A stretch of DNA of 64,000 nucleotides from Vombatus ursinus (Eukaryota > Chordata > Mammalia > Diprotodontia > Vombatidae), in contig NW_020944355.1 of assembly GCF_900497805.2 (NCBI RefSeq), positions 4,064,323 to 4,128,322 of the forward strand. Direction: 5' to 3'. A program made the position numbers and the translations under genes. The first letter of the stretch is position 1. The number at the start of each line of letters is the position of its first letter. Below the pieces are notes generated by a model that made no database searches, was not told the DNA's origin, and saw only the letters and a program-made list of their open reading frames with translations. Of the stretch, positions 23,560-33,679 are shown piece by piece.

Positions 23560-25150
23560 CAAAAGTCTTATTATTGATGCATAAATTATGCCTGAGTCAG
23601 CTGTCTGTGTATAGTTAGACCATCAACTCATCAGAGTTAAGCTCAGAATTAGTAAAAAGAAAAAAGAAAGAAAAGAAAGAAGAAGAATAATGAGGAAAAT
23701 GCATTCTATACAATTGAAATTCCTTTATATTGAATTATTTAAACAAGTAATTGAAAACCAAAATTGGAAAATGGAAAACAGAAATGACATCAACACCATC
23801 TATAACGATTTCATACAGGATTTGAACCAATGTAAATTAATTGTCACAATAAGGAGACCAAAAAAAAAAAAAAAAAAACCCAGAAAGCTCCCACTCAGCA
23901 AATATCTGACTTCCTGGCCAAATGGAGAGAGATGGCTGCCAAAGGCTATATCATCTTGCCAAAAACCATGATGGATAATTATGAGCAGCATCTTTTCATA
24001 AAGCAGAGAGAAGAAATGTCAGATAAAACAAGCTTAAAGAAAACTTCACAGGATGTCCACATAAGCAAAGACATCCATGAAAATGGAAAGACGACTCCAA
24101 ACAGAAGAAGAATGCAAAAAAGACCACACAAAACAAAATCAAACAAACAAATCACAGACATTTTAACAAACTATTTTGTCTATCAAGGACAGTAGGACCA
24201 CTATTTCTTGTTGTTGAGACTTTTTCAGTCATATCTGACTCTTGGTGACCCCCTTTGGGGTTTTCTTGGCAAAGATACTAGAGTGGCTTGCCATTTCCTT
24301 CTCTATCTCATTTTTTAGATAGGAAACTGAAGCAAAAAGGGTTAATTGACTTGTCCAGGGCCACTTAGCTAGTAAGTATCTGAGGCCGGATGTGAACTCA
24401 CAAAGATGAGTTTTCTTGACTCCAGGCCTGGTGCTCTATCCCTCACATCACCTAGCTGCCCTGAACCACCAGTAATTTGACTGAGAAAGCATCAATAACT
24501 ACTGATCTCTATGCCTACTGTGCCATCTCTCCAAAATCTTTATGAGCATCTTCATAACAAAAATGGAGGATATCTTTGATGAGGATATTAATAGGGAATG
24601 AGCAAGCTTTCTCGAGTGATATTTAACAATGGACTACATCTTTACCATTTCACAATGAGCTAATATTATAGAGACTGTAAGATTCCATTGTGCTCATCAT
24701 TTATTGATTATGAAGAAAAAAAAACCTTTTGATGTAATACAAGAAAACGTCACCTTTCAGTTCTTTTGCAACCAGATGTCCCATCATACTTCAATATCAT
24801 TCAAAATTCCTTGGAAGATACAACTGAAATAACCCTGTTCAATGAACCTCTGATTTAAGATATAAAGCGGAGAGATGCATGCTTGCCAGAGGTATTTTCT
24901 TTGGAATTCAAAGGAAGAGGAGATTCAGCACAGAAACCAGGTCGAACAGGTATTCCCCGTGGGTTGTGATAGCTTCCACATGCTCCTGTCTACATGTCTA
25001 CATGTCTACATAGGATATTGTTCTGATTACATCAAGTTTCAGCATTGTACACAGCCTCTTGAAAGAATCTGTAGTCACTCAAATGATTACATTTAACCCT
25101 AACCTTAGCTAATCCTGCACATTCATACAGGAAAGATTCAAGTGAATGAA
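23560..25150 (+). mobile_element. RTE LINE (EN-RT linker and RT domain), split by a SINE
   Basis: Forward RTE copy. At 23740-23830: NQNWKMENRNDINTIYNDFI and QDLNQCKLIVTIRRPK, the linker after the endonuclease. At 24090-24175: TTPNRRRMQKRPHKTK..TDILTNYF, matching the RTE GKRTTNRQEMEKI..DFYTNLF block. After the SINE, 24530-24660 reads KMEDIFDEDINREQAGF and DYIFTISQ, matching RTE RT motifs. At 24820-24880, NNPVQ..DLRYKAERCMLA corresponds to the usual SIKRGVRQGDTLSP. It is truncated at both ends with several frame breaks. Confidence 0.8.
24205..24468 (-). repeat. MAR1-like SINE with BovB/RTE-type tail, reverse
   Basis: Antisense copy. The tail region reads agactttttcagtcatatct / gactcttggtgacccc and tttggggttttcttggcaaa, the RTE/BovB-like 3' segment. 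The body follows (gaaactgaagcaaaaagggt, ggccacttagctagtaagta) and the head ends tcacctagctgccctg. It interrupts the RTE copy around it. Confidence 0.9.
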
Positions 25151-25159
25151 GAATAAATG

Positions 25160-25520
25160 TTGCCCAAGTTTCTTTTTTTTAAAAATGTATTTATTTAAAT
25201 TTTAATTTATGGAATAAACAAGTATTTCCATAACATAGTATAATTAAAAAAGACTATTGTACATGAAACTGCAAATCTGTTATGTACAACTTGCTCTTCC
25301 TTTCAAATATACAATAGTTATGATGTAAATTTATTCCCCCCTCCCACTGTAGAGATGGCTACTATTAGACACAAATATGCGTATATATGTAATATCATTC
25401 TATGCATACTTCTGTTTATCACTTCTTTCTCTGGATGCAGATAGTATCTTCCTTCATATATCCTTTGCAGTTAATTTGGATATTTATAATAGTCAAAATG
25501 ACTTATTCACTCAAAGATGT
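25160..25520 (-). mobile_element. L1 LINE 3' end, reverse (older subfamily)
   Basis: Starts with a T-run (antisense tail), then aaacaagtatttccataaca, ttattcccccctcccac, cacttctttctctggatgca and atttggatatttataatagt. Its 3' UTR differs from that of the adjoining L1 at 25520, so it is a separate insertion. Confidence 0.75.
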
Positions 25521-26292
25521 TCTTTTATTTAAATAGTATTTTTTTGCAATTACATGTCAAGACAATTTTTAAAATTTATTTTGTAAGATTTTGAATTCCA
25601 AATATTTATCCCTCCCTCTCCTCCCCTCTTCCTAAAATAGTAGGCATTTTGATATAGATTATGTATGTGCTATCATGTAAAACATCTTTCCATCTTAGTC
25701 ACAGTTGTGAAAGAAGAAACAAATCAAAAGGAAAAAAAAGCCATGAAAAATAATTAAGCAAGTGAAAAAAGTATGTTTCTATCTACATTCAGAGTCCAAT
25801 TGTTCTTTATCTGGATGTGGATAGCTTTTTTCTTCATGATTCCTTCATACTTGTCTTGGATCATTGTGTTTCTGAAAAGAGCTGAGTCATTCATAGCTGA
25901 TCGTCACACAATGTTGCTGATACTGTGTACAATGTTTTCCTGGTTCTGCTCATTTCTCTTTGCATCACTTTGTATACTTTGCATCAGGTTTTTCAGAAAT
26001 CTGCCTGTTCATCATTTCTTATTGCACAATAGTATTCCATTATATTCATATACTACAGCTTGTTCGGCCATTCCTCAATTGATGGACATGCCCTCAATTT
26101 CCAATATTTTGCCACCATGAAAAGGGCTGTTATAAATATTTTCACACATGTAGGTTCCCCCCCACACACTTTTAATGATCTCTTTGGGATACAGACCTAG
26201 TAGTGATATTGCTGGAGAAGAGGGTATGCACAGTTTGGTTGCCCTTTGGACGTAGTTCCAAATTGCTCTCCAGAATGGTTGGATCAGTTCAC
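25520..26292 (-). mobile_element. L1 LINE 3' end, reverse (3' part of a split copy)
   Basis: Antisense L1 3' UTR and ORF2 C-terminus: ctaatttatccctccctctc-like T/C-rich UTR, caattgttctttatctggat, ttgcacaatagtattccatt, tgttcggccattcctcaatt, tctttgggatacagacctag and ctccagaatggttggatcag. It breaks off at 26292. The upstream part of the same ORF2 resumes near 28988 beyond a HAL1-like element. Confidence 0.85.
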
Positions 26293-26675
26293 TTCTTTAT
26301 TTAACTTATTGTGTATATTATTTCCTCTTCGAGCCGATACTTATGAGAGTAAGTTTCAAGCAAAGCCCGTTGCCCACCCTCCCATCTTCCCCTCCACAGT
26401 AATAGGTCATTCTTGCCTCTTCATGTGAAATAATTTACCCAGTTTTAACTCTCTCTTCCTTTTGTACCTATTGTACTCCTCTTTCTCATCCCTTAATTTT
26501 TTAATATCCTTCCCTCAAATTCACCTTATATCTATACCCTCTATCTATGTATATTCCTTCTAGCTATACTGTTAGTGATACAATTTTTAAGAGTTACAAG
26601 TATCAGCTTCCTGTGTAGGGATGTAAATAGTTTAGTTCTGTTGAATCCCTTGTTTCCTTTTCCCTTTTTACCTGT

Positions 26676-28197
26676 TTACCCTTCTCCTGGGTCTTGATAT
26701 TGGAGGTCAAATTTTTGATTTAGTTCTGGTCTTCTCCTTATGAAGGCTTGAAATCCTTCTATTTTGTTGAATGGCCATTTTCCCCTTGATATATTATCCT
26801 TTATTTTGCCAGGTAAGTGATTCTTGGTTGTAGCCCTAGCTCCTTTGCCCTCTGGAATATTGTGTTCCATAACCTCTGATCCTTTAATGTTGCAGCTGCC
26901 AGGTCCTGTGTGATCCTGATTGTGACTCCCCAATATTTGAATTGTTTCTTTCTAGTTACTTGCAGTATTATTCCTTAACCTGATAGTTCTGACATATGAC
27001 TGTAATGTTCCCTGGAGTTTTTATTTTGAAATCTTTTTCCTGAGGTGATCAGTGGATTCTTTCAGTACCCATTTTGCTCTCTGGTTCCAGAGGACATCAG
27101 GGCAGTTTTCCTTGATAATTTCTTAAAAGATGCTGTCCAGGTCCTCCATTTGATTATGGCTTTCAGGTAGTCCAGTGATTATGATATTGTCTCTCCTGGA
27201 TCTATTTTTCAGATCAGTTTTTCCCATGAGGTATTTTACATTTTCTTCCAATTTTTCATTCGTTTGAATTTATTTGATTGATTCATGATGTCTCATAGTC
27301 ATTGACTGCCCCTTGTCCAATTCTGACTTTTAAGTTGTTTTCCTCAATTAGCTTTTGTACTTTCTTTTCCATTTGGCCAATTGTACTCTTTAAGGAGTTG
27401 TTTTCTTTTTTTATTTATTTATTTTAGTAATTAATTTACTTTTAGTTTTCAACCTTCACTTCCATAAGATTTTGAGATTTAAATTTTCTCCCCCTCCCTT
27501 TCCTCACTCCCCCTCCAAGATGGCGTGCAATCTGATACAGGCTCTACTTATACATCCATATTAAGCATATTTTCACATTAGTCATGATGTAAAGAAGAAT
27601 TAGAACTAATGGGAGGAACCATGAGAAAGAAGAAACAAAACAAAAGAAAAAGAGAGCAAATAGTATGCTTCTATCTGCATTCAGACTCTATAGTTCTTTC
27701 TCTGGATACGGATAGCATTTTTCATCGTGAGTCTTTTGGAGTTGTCTTGGATCCTTGCATTACTGAGAAGAGCTAAGTCTATCAAAGTTATTGCACAATG
27801 TGGCTGTTACTGTATGCAATGTTCTCCTGATTCTGCTCATTTCACTCAGCATCAGTTCATATAAGTCTTAAGGAGTTCTTTTCTTCAGTGGATTTTTTAA
27901 CCTTTTCCATTTGGCCAATTCTACTTTTTAAGCAGTTTTCAAAGCTGTTGGCTTTTTTTTTCTACGATTCTCTTGGCTCACTCTAATTTCTTTTCCCAAT
28001 TTTTCTTTTACCTCTCTTATGTGATTTTTAAGTTCCTTTTTGAGCTCTTCCATGAGTTCTTTCTGGGCTTGAGACCACTTCCCATTTTTCTTTGGTGTTT
28101 TGACACTGTTGTCCTCTTCTGAGTTTGTGTCTTGGTCTTCCCTGTTATCATAATTACTTTCTATGGTAAGATTCTTTTCTTGTTGTTTTTTGCTCAT
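26676..28197 (-). pseudogene. L1 ORF1p-like coding region of the HAL1-like element
   Basis: The RNA-binding chaperone ORF of an L1-type element. The start at 28197 gives MSKKQQEKNLTIESNYDNRE and a Lys/Glu-rich coiled coil (LMEELKKELKNHIREVKEKL). The RRM region lies around 27230-27130 (DNIIITGLPES, then ENCPDVLWNQRAKW). The C-terminal domain lies around 26800-26700 (HLPGKIKDNISRGKWPF, FQAFIRRRPELN, comparable to the human FVTTRPALK). It ends TAA at 26676. Removing the L1 insertion (27401-27867) leaves about 1,055 bases, about 350 codons, close to a normal ORF1p (human 338). Several in-frame stops remain, so it is dead. Confidence 0.75.
27401..27867 (-). mobile_element. L1 3' end nested in the HAL1-like ORF1
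   Basis: A 5'-truncated antisense L1 tail: T-rich start, then ccctccctttcctcactccc, gcatattttcacattagtca, tctatctgcattcagactct, ggagttgtcttggatccttg and ctcatttcactcagcatcag. It is flanked by a duplicated ORF1 segment, ttaaggagttgttttctt at 27390-27407 and ttaaggagttcttttctt at 27868-27885 (17 of 18 identical). This proves insertion by target-primed reverse transcription into an already present ORF1. Confidence 0.9.
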
Positions 28198-28199
28198 CT

Positions 28200-28987
28200 A
28201 TTTGGCATTTTTCCTTTCTTTTAAATTTGAGCTCTACTCACAGGGTGGAAGGGGCACTGTCTCAGGCTTCTTGTGCTAGTGGCTACAGGCCGTGGCTATT
28301 TACCTGGTGCTGTGCTGATATTGCCCTGAGGCCCCTGGGGGACCCTCGTGTCTGGTGCTGCGCTGAGGGGTTGGGGAGGGGAATGACTGGTGCTGCTGGA
28401 GGCATCTTACCTGATGCTGAGCTGGGGTTCTACTGCTAGTGTCTGGCATGTGCTGAGGCCCAGTGTGTTTCTGCATTTCCATGGCTACATTGGAGGCTGC
28501 CTATTTGCTTAGGCACCTGTAGAGTTGGTGTCTACCTGTTTGCCTGGGACTGTGCTGAAGCACATGCAAGTCTGGCCTCTGGAGGATGAGTATTTGCCTG
28601 GGCCACATTGAAGCACTTGGTGGTTCTCAGAGCTGGACTCTTCTGGTTCCCTTGGCTATGTGAAGGCACGTCGGGGGTCTTGTGCTCTATCCATGCTGGG
28701 GCTCAGGACCTCCTGCTGGTTTGCTGAGGTGGGGCTTGCTGCTGACTTGCTGGGATGCTTCCCATCCTGGACTGTGCTCCCCTTTCACCCTAGTGAGATG
28801 GACTTTTCTTGCTTATCCTCCAGGTTTTTTGGGCTAAAAGATTGTTTCACCCTGTCTTTTTGCTGTTTCTACTGTTCCAGGATTTGTTTGGGGGCTCTAT
28901 TTTATGATTGTTTGGAGGTGAGTATGGGAATTACAGTGATTTACTACTTACCCCTCTTTCTTGGCTCCCAGAAGTCAATCTCCCCCT
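28200..28987 (-). promoter_or_regulatory. GC-rich 5' UTR (internal promoter region) of the HAL1-like element
   Basis: About 790 bases clearly richer in G/C than the surroundings, lying directly upstream of the ORF1 start on the minus strand. L1-type elements carry their RNA polymerase II promoter in this position, so its role is inferred from the family. Short open frames on the plus strand here are by-products of composition. Confidence 0.5.
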
Positions 28988-29522
28988 TCAATCATTTTAG
29001 CCAATCTGATAGGTGTAAAATGATATCTTAAGGATATTTTGATTTGCAATTCTCTAGTCAATAATGATTTAGAGCATTTTTTTCATATGACTATAAATTG
29101 TTTTGATATCTGTTGGAAAACTGCCTGTCCATATCCTTTGACCATTTATCAATTGGGGAATGGCTTGTATTCTTACAGATTTTACAAAGTCCTTTATGTA
29201 TTTGAGATATGAGACCTTTATCTGAGAAACTGTCTATAAAATTCCCCCCCCCCCAATTTTCTGATTTCCTTCTAATCTTGGCTACATTTGTTTTAATTAT
29301 ACAATACCTTTTTAATTTAATGTAATCAAAATTATCCATTTTGCACCTCACTCTGCTCTCTAACTCTTGTTTATTCATAAATTGTTCGCCTACCCATAAG
29401 TCTGATAAGTTATATATTCCATGTTCTTCAAATTTTCTTGTAATATCTCTCTTTATATCTAGGTAATGTATCCATTTTGAGCTTATTTTGGTAAATGGTG
29501 TAAGTTTCAGCATGTATTTGGA
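28988..29522 (-). mobile_element. L1 ORF2 C-terminal region, reverse (5' part of the split copy)
   Basis: The minus-strand frame 29513-29091 reads MLKLTPFTKISSKWIHYLDI, then KMDNFDYIKLKRYCIIKTNV, SFSDKGLISQIHKGLCKI and PIDKWSKDMDRQFSNR. It lines up with human L1 ORF2p (LTPYTKINSRWIKDL, DKWDLIKLKSFC, SSDKGLISRIYNELKQI, PIKKWAKDMNRHFS). It continues at 26292-25520 after the HAL1-like insertion. It is 5'-truncated at about 29522. Confidence 0.9.
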
Positions 29523-29559
29523 TGCGCACTCTAAAGAACTTATCCAATAGTATGTATAT

Positions 29560-30078
29560 GTGGGACAAATGATTCAGTGAGTTGGGCCCACGCTTATAAA
29601 GGAAGAAGGAGGGTTGGATTTCTTAAAAAAAAAATATTGCAGAGCTCTTTTACTGGCCCTAACCTTCCTATGAAATCAAAGACCTATCTTTTCAATACTG
29701 ATAGCTTACCATATGGCACTGAGACATGGAATACTATTGCCTCCAAAGAACTAAAAATTAGAATCACACACAGGGTAATAGAGGTGCATGGTCATCATGA
29801 GTAGCCTATGTAGTATAGAAATAATAAGGAACTTAAAAGATGGACAGAAGTAAAGGACATCATTAAGGAATTATATGGTGTTAAGAGAAAATGGGAATGG
29901 CAAGACTGAAAGGTGTCTGGTAGGCAAGTGTGCACTTCTGGTACTCCCACGATGTCAGGAGAAAGTGAGGGCCTTCAGAATCTTTCACAGACCCCCTATG
30001 ACGAATGGGCATGTACAAGAAGGCATGAATGGGATGTGTTCTGCATTGCTGGAGGTCAATCCTGAATATTTGACATCA
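29560..30078 (+). mobile_element. RTE LINE 3' coding end, forward
   Basis: Around 29585-29800 the frame reads GRRRVGFLKKKI, PMKSKTYLFNTDSLPYGTET, WNTIASKELKIRITHRVIE. This matches the RTE block between the RT domain and the C-terminus (LFNTxVLPALLYGSETW...ITQRAME). The following 250 bases resemble the RTE ending (KDIIKELYGVKRKW). It has frame breaks and no RT palm. Confidence 0.75.
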
Positions 30079-30084
30079 TAGATC

Positions 30085-30928
30085 TATTTGAGTATCCTTT
30101 GACCACTTGTCTGTTGGGGAATTGTATAAGTTTATGGATTTGTGTAAACTCCTTCTCGTTTTTAGATACCAGTCTTTCATCAGAGACATTTAATAGAAAA
30201 TTTTTTCACAATCCATACTTTTTTTTACCAAATTTTAACCACATTTATTTTATTGTAAAAAAGGTTTTAAATTTTATTTAATTTTAAATTAATTTTGTTT
30301 TATTTAATATTTAATAAAATTGTCAGTTTTATCTTTTGTAGTTTTTCCAATTCCATGTCTGGTCATAATTTTGTCCCTGATCCATAGTTGCAAAATATGT
30401 AACCTTGCAATCTCCTCTAATTTTCTTGTGTATTTATTCTTTCTCTCTGTCTCTCTCTCTGTCTCTCTGTCTCTCTCTCTCTCTCTACATATATATATGT
30501 ATATATGTATGTATGTCTACATATACATAAGATATATACATATATATCTTATGTATTTCTTATTTATTTTTCTTATGTATTTATATTGAGATTATTTATC
30601 CATTTGGAATTTATCATAGTATGCAGCATAAGAAATGGTCTAAAATTAATTTTGTCAAATTACTTTCTGGTTTCCCCTCCAGTTCTTGTCAAATAAGGAA
30701 TCTCTTCCCCAGTAGATTGTGTTCTTGGGTTTGCTGAATATAAGATAGTTGCATGCATTTACTTCTAAGTCTTACTTAGTTAATCTGTTTTATTGATATA
30801 CTTTATAACTTTTTTCTTTATTTTCCAGGATACTCTTGACTTTTTATTCCTCTATATTCGTTTTGTTATAATTTCATCTAATCCTTTAAAGTATCCCCTT
30901 GTTAATCTGATTATTGTAGTATTAAGAG
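30085..30928 (-). mobile_element. L1 ORF2 fragment, reverse, fused to a U6 sequence
   Basis: Antisense L1 ORF2: gtatcctttgaccacttgtc / tgttggggaattg, aatctcttccccagtagatt, gtgttcttgggtttgctgaa and ggatactcttgactttttat. It covers the same ORF2 region as 29120-29520, so it is a different, more diverged copy. At its 5' end it runs straight into a U6 snRNA sequence in the same orientation. A CT/AT microsatellite sits inside (30436-30560). Confidence 0.8.
30436..30560. repeat. (CT)n / (TATG)n simple repeat with AT-rich palindrome
   Basis: CTCTCTGT repeats run from about 30436 to 30486, followed by TATATGTATG repeats. acataagatatata and tatatatcttatgta (about 30524-30554) form an inverted repeat. 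Confidence 0.9.
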
Positions 30929-31031
30929 AATATGGAATATTTCATGAATTTGCATGTCATTCCTCTACAGGGTGCTGCTAATCTTCTCTGTTTTGTTCCA
31001 ATTTTAGTATATATGCTGTTTGGGTAAGCAG
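30929..31031 (-). pseudogene. RNU6 pseudogene: U6 spliceosomal snRNA retropseudogene
   Basis: The minus strand covers the whole U6 snRNA (about 103 of 107 bases). Conserved pieces include ACTAAAATTGGAACaAaACA, GAGAAGATTAGCA, and CAaATTCaTGAAatattCCA. The first ~18 bases are the most diverged. Changes such as CCCTGTAGAGGAATGACATG in place of CCCCTGCGCAAGGATGACAC break functional U6 segments, and no U6-type upstream promoter (PSE/TATA) is evident. It is fused at its 3' end to L1 ORF2 sequence. Confidence 0.9.
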
Positions 31032-31189
31032 AGATAATAACTTTGCAATAATAAATTCACTAAGAGGTACCTACCTGTAAGCTTTATTAGTGAATGACAT
31101 TCAAACATTCTAGCATAGCATTTTAAGACATCTGGAAGATGACTGACAGCTATAATATGAATCATATACCCAGTACATATTGTTGGTTG

Positions 31190-31500
31190 GAAAAATTCAG
31201 GGTATTTAGCCTGGAGAGGACAAGTCTCAGGAGGGTCATACGAGCTGTCTTCAATTATTGAAGGGCTGTAATGGGGAGGAGGAATTATGTTTGTTCTATT
31301 TGGACCTAGAAGGCAAACTTAGGAGCTACAGGTAGAAGTTGCATTGGGGTTCATCTAAAAGTGGAGTGAGCTGCATCCTGGGGTAGTGGGTTGTTGCACA
31401 CTGGAGGTCTTTAAGTAAAGGCTAAATGACCATTTGTTAGAGATGTTGTAGAGACAATTCCAATTCAGGTATGGGTTGTAATCGTTGGCCTCTGAACTCC
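31190..31500 (+). mobile_element. CR1/L3 LINE 3' region, forward
   Basis: gggtatttagcctggagagg, acgagctgtcttcaattatt, gaagggctgtaatggggagg, ttgttctatttggacctaga, gtggagtgagctgcatcctg and cactggaggtctttaagtaa follow the CR1 C-terminal order (YLKG, LEVFK). A worn copy. Confidence 0.85.
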
Positions 31501-31509
31501 TTTTTAACT

Positions 31510-32610
31510 TTGTGTTTTTTCTGAATAAAATAGAAATAAATTTTCAACTAGGTCTTTTAGAGAAAATATTTATTTTATGTAGAATTTCTGAAATAACCGC
31601 CAAATGACTCCTGTATCTAAAAAGTACACTCAAAGTCATGGAAGTAGTTCATTGAAACTCTTGCAGTTTCCGGTCATCCTTTTGCAAGGGGATACTTTGA
31701 AGACCACACATTTTGCTCTCTCTGTTTCAACACATTCATTCCATAGTACCTTTGAAGTAAGACTAGAACATGTTCACATTCCACAAGAAGCCCAGTGTAC
31801 CCTCCTTACATATATATTTCTGATCTAGCTAGCCAGAAAGTCAGGCAACTGAGAACCATATAACCATAAAAGAAGAGTGAAAAGAATGCCCTCAAATGCA
31901 TGTTAGATTCCCAGGCTTTTTGGCCTTAATTTTGCTTCACGGTATACCTTATGCATGGAATACTCTCGCTCCCCTCCTTTGCCCACAAGGACTTTTTTGC
32001 ACAGTTCTTGCAGAATTGAGAAAGTCAAGACTGACAGGAAAGGAAGAGTCCATAAAAGTCATAAAGTGCTGTTAAAGTTACAAAATCCAGTTTGGAACTC
32101 ATCTTTGGGGAAATGCCTTATCCTCAAATAATTTCCTTTTACTTTCATGCAATAATCATCTTTCTTCTCTACAGTTGCCAGAGAGGATAATGGGCTTTAA
32201 GAAAGTCTCAAAAGCAAGTCCTCTAGTTTTTTGGTTTTATTTTTTGATAGACTAATGAGGAAAGGGCAAGCAGTGGAAATACTAAGGTGTACCGGAGGAA
32301 AGAAAACTATCGGTGGCATCACTAGGATTTTTTTTAAATCCGTAGCAAAACAAACAAACCAAATTCACTTGACTGGTGGTTAGGGGTTGAGGAGAGCGGC
32401 CAGAGGTAGCGGTGCACAAGACAATCCTACCTTGGGTACAGTTTTGCCCAGAGAGAGAGTGACCTGTCACCCTGAAAGCTGTGTCCTTCCCATGAGTGGC
32501 AGTGGGAAGGGGAAGGCAGTCATCAGGAGAGGGGTGGAACAGTGAAGAGTCACGCTGTTAAGGGTGATTGTGCCGCATAGTCACACAGGCCAGCCGAAGT
32601 TTGTAAAGCA
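31510..32610. other. Unassigned stretch
   Basis: No recognised repeat in about 1.1 kb. Positions 32370-32600 are somewhat GC-richer with a few CpGs but fall short of an island. Confidence 0.35.
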
Positions 32611-32614
32611 AATG

Positions 32615-32864
32615 CAATGGTGTGCTGGAGCCAGCTTTAACCAGCTTATGAGAGTCAACTGTTAAATTTTTCAGTGTGAATATTAACACCTCAGAAATAA
32701 GCAAATACTACAAATTAGGGTTTGGTTTATTGCTTTGTTCCTTGTATATACTTAAGAATGTTATGGAAATGTTGTTAATATTGTACTATATTCAACTTTA
32801 AAGGGTGTCATGTATGCATTTTTCCCAGAGAGCCAGTTGTAAAACATTTACTAGTATACTTCTG
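32615..32864. mobile_element. Putative non-autonomous hAT-type element
   Basis: It starts CAATGGTGTGCTGGAGCCAG and carries agagtcaactgttaaatttt. The far end, gagagccagttgtaaaacat then ttactagtatacttctg, mirrors the start once reverse-complemented (9 of 14 terminal bases). I recall a mammalian repeat with such 'gtgtgctggagcc...gttgttaaatttt' ends but not its name. Flanking 8-mers match poorly (4 of 8). Confidence 0.4.
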
Positions 32865-32959
32865 GGAAAAGTGCCAGGATAGTGGCAGCTGTACAGAAGA
32901 AGTATATAACCCTAAATATCAACACCCTGGAACAAAACCCCATTCATCACCAGTAACAA

Positions 32960-33160
32960 TAATGATAACAATAAAATAATAATAATAATAATTAGCTAAC
33001 ATTCGTATAGCACTTAGTCTGTGCCAGTCACTGTGCTCAGGGCTTTACAATTATTATCTTATTTGATCCTCATAACAACCCTGAGGGGTAGGTGCTATTA
33101 ATATCCCCATTTCACAGTTGAGGAAATAGAGGCAAACAGAGGTTATGTGACTTGGAGAAA
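32960..33160 (-). repeat. MIR/THER CORE-SINE, reverse
   Basis: aataataattagctaacatt, gtgccagtcactgtgctcag, ttatcttatttgatcctcat, aacaaccctgaggggtaggt, ccccatttcacagttgagga. Well preserved. Confidence 0.9.
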
Positions 33161-33679
33161 ATCACTCTTGTGTGCATAAAGACTTCATAGATCTACAGAG
33201 AAGTGTCCTGCCCATGGATTACTGGACCTGTAGAGCTCCTGATTTTCTCCTTTGATTCCTTCCTTCATAATTTTTAAGTGCTTATGGTATAGAGAGCACT
33301 ATACTAGTAGCTGGGGATAATGCAAATTTTGGATAAGACAGTCTTTACTCTATAGTCTAATGGAGTGGAGGAGATAAAACACAGATACATATAGTTAGAT
33401 GTCAAATTATAAGTGTAATAAAGAGTTATTAAATGAAATACATGGAAATTCCAAGGGAGATGGAAATAGCGTCTACCATTATGTAAAGGATAGTAACATG
33501 AAATAAGCTGAAACAGTAGGCTAGTACTAGAATATGGAGAGCCTTGAATGCCAGACAGAGGAGCCTTTGTGTAATGAATCTTTTTTCTGACAGTAGTACA
33601 AAGGATAGATTGAGTGGGGGAGGGTAAAACCTGAAAGATTTGTTATGAGGCCATTGCAATAATACAAGTGCATGCTAAT

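Larger units (their letters stand above)
26293..28987 (-). mobile_element. ORF1-only L1-type element (HAL1-like), reverse
   Basis: Read on the minus strand: a GC-rich 5' UTR (28987-28200), an L1 ORF1 (28197-26676), then a purine-rich 3' region (26675-26293). No ORF2 is present. That matches half-L1 (HAL1) elements, which carry ORF1 only and are known in mammals. An alternative is a normal L1 that lost ORF2 by deletion. It sits inside the 3' part of another L1, whose two halves flank it; roughly 70-90 bases of the host L1 are missing at the junction. No clean target duplication is visible. Confidence 0.65.
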
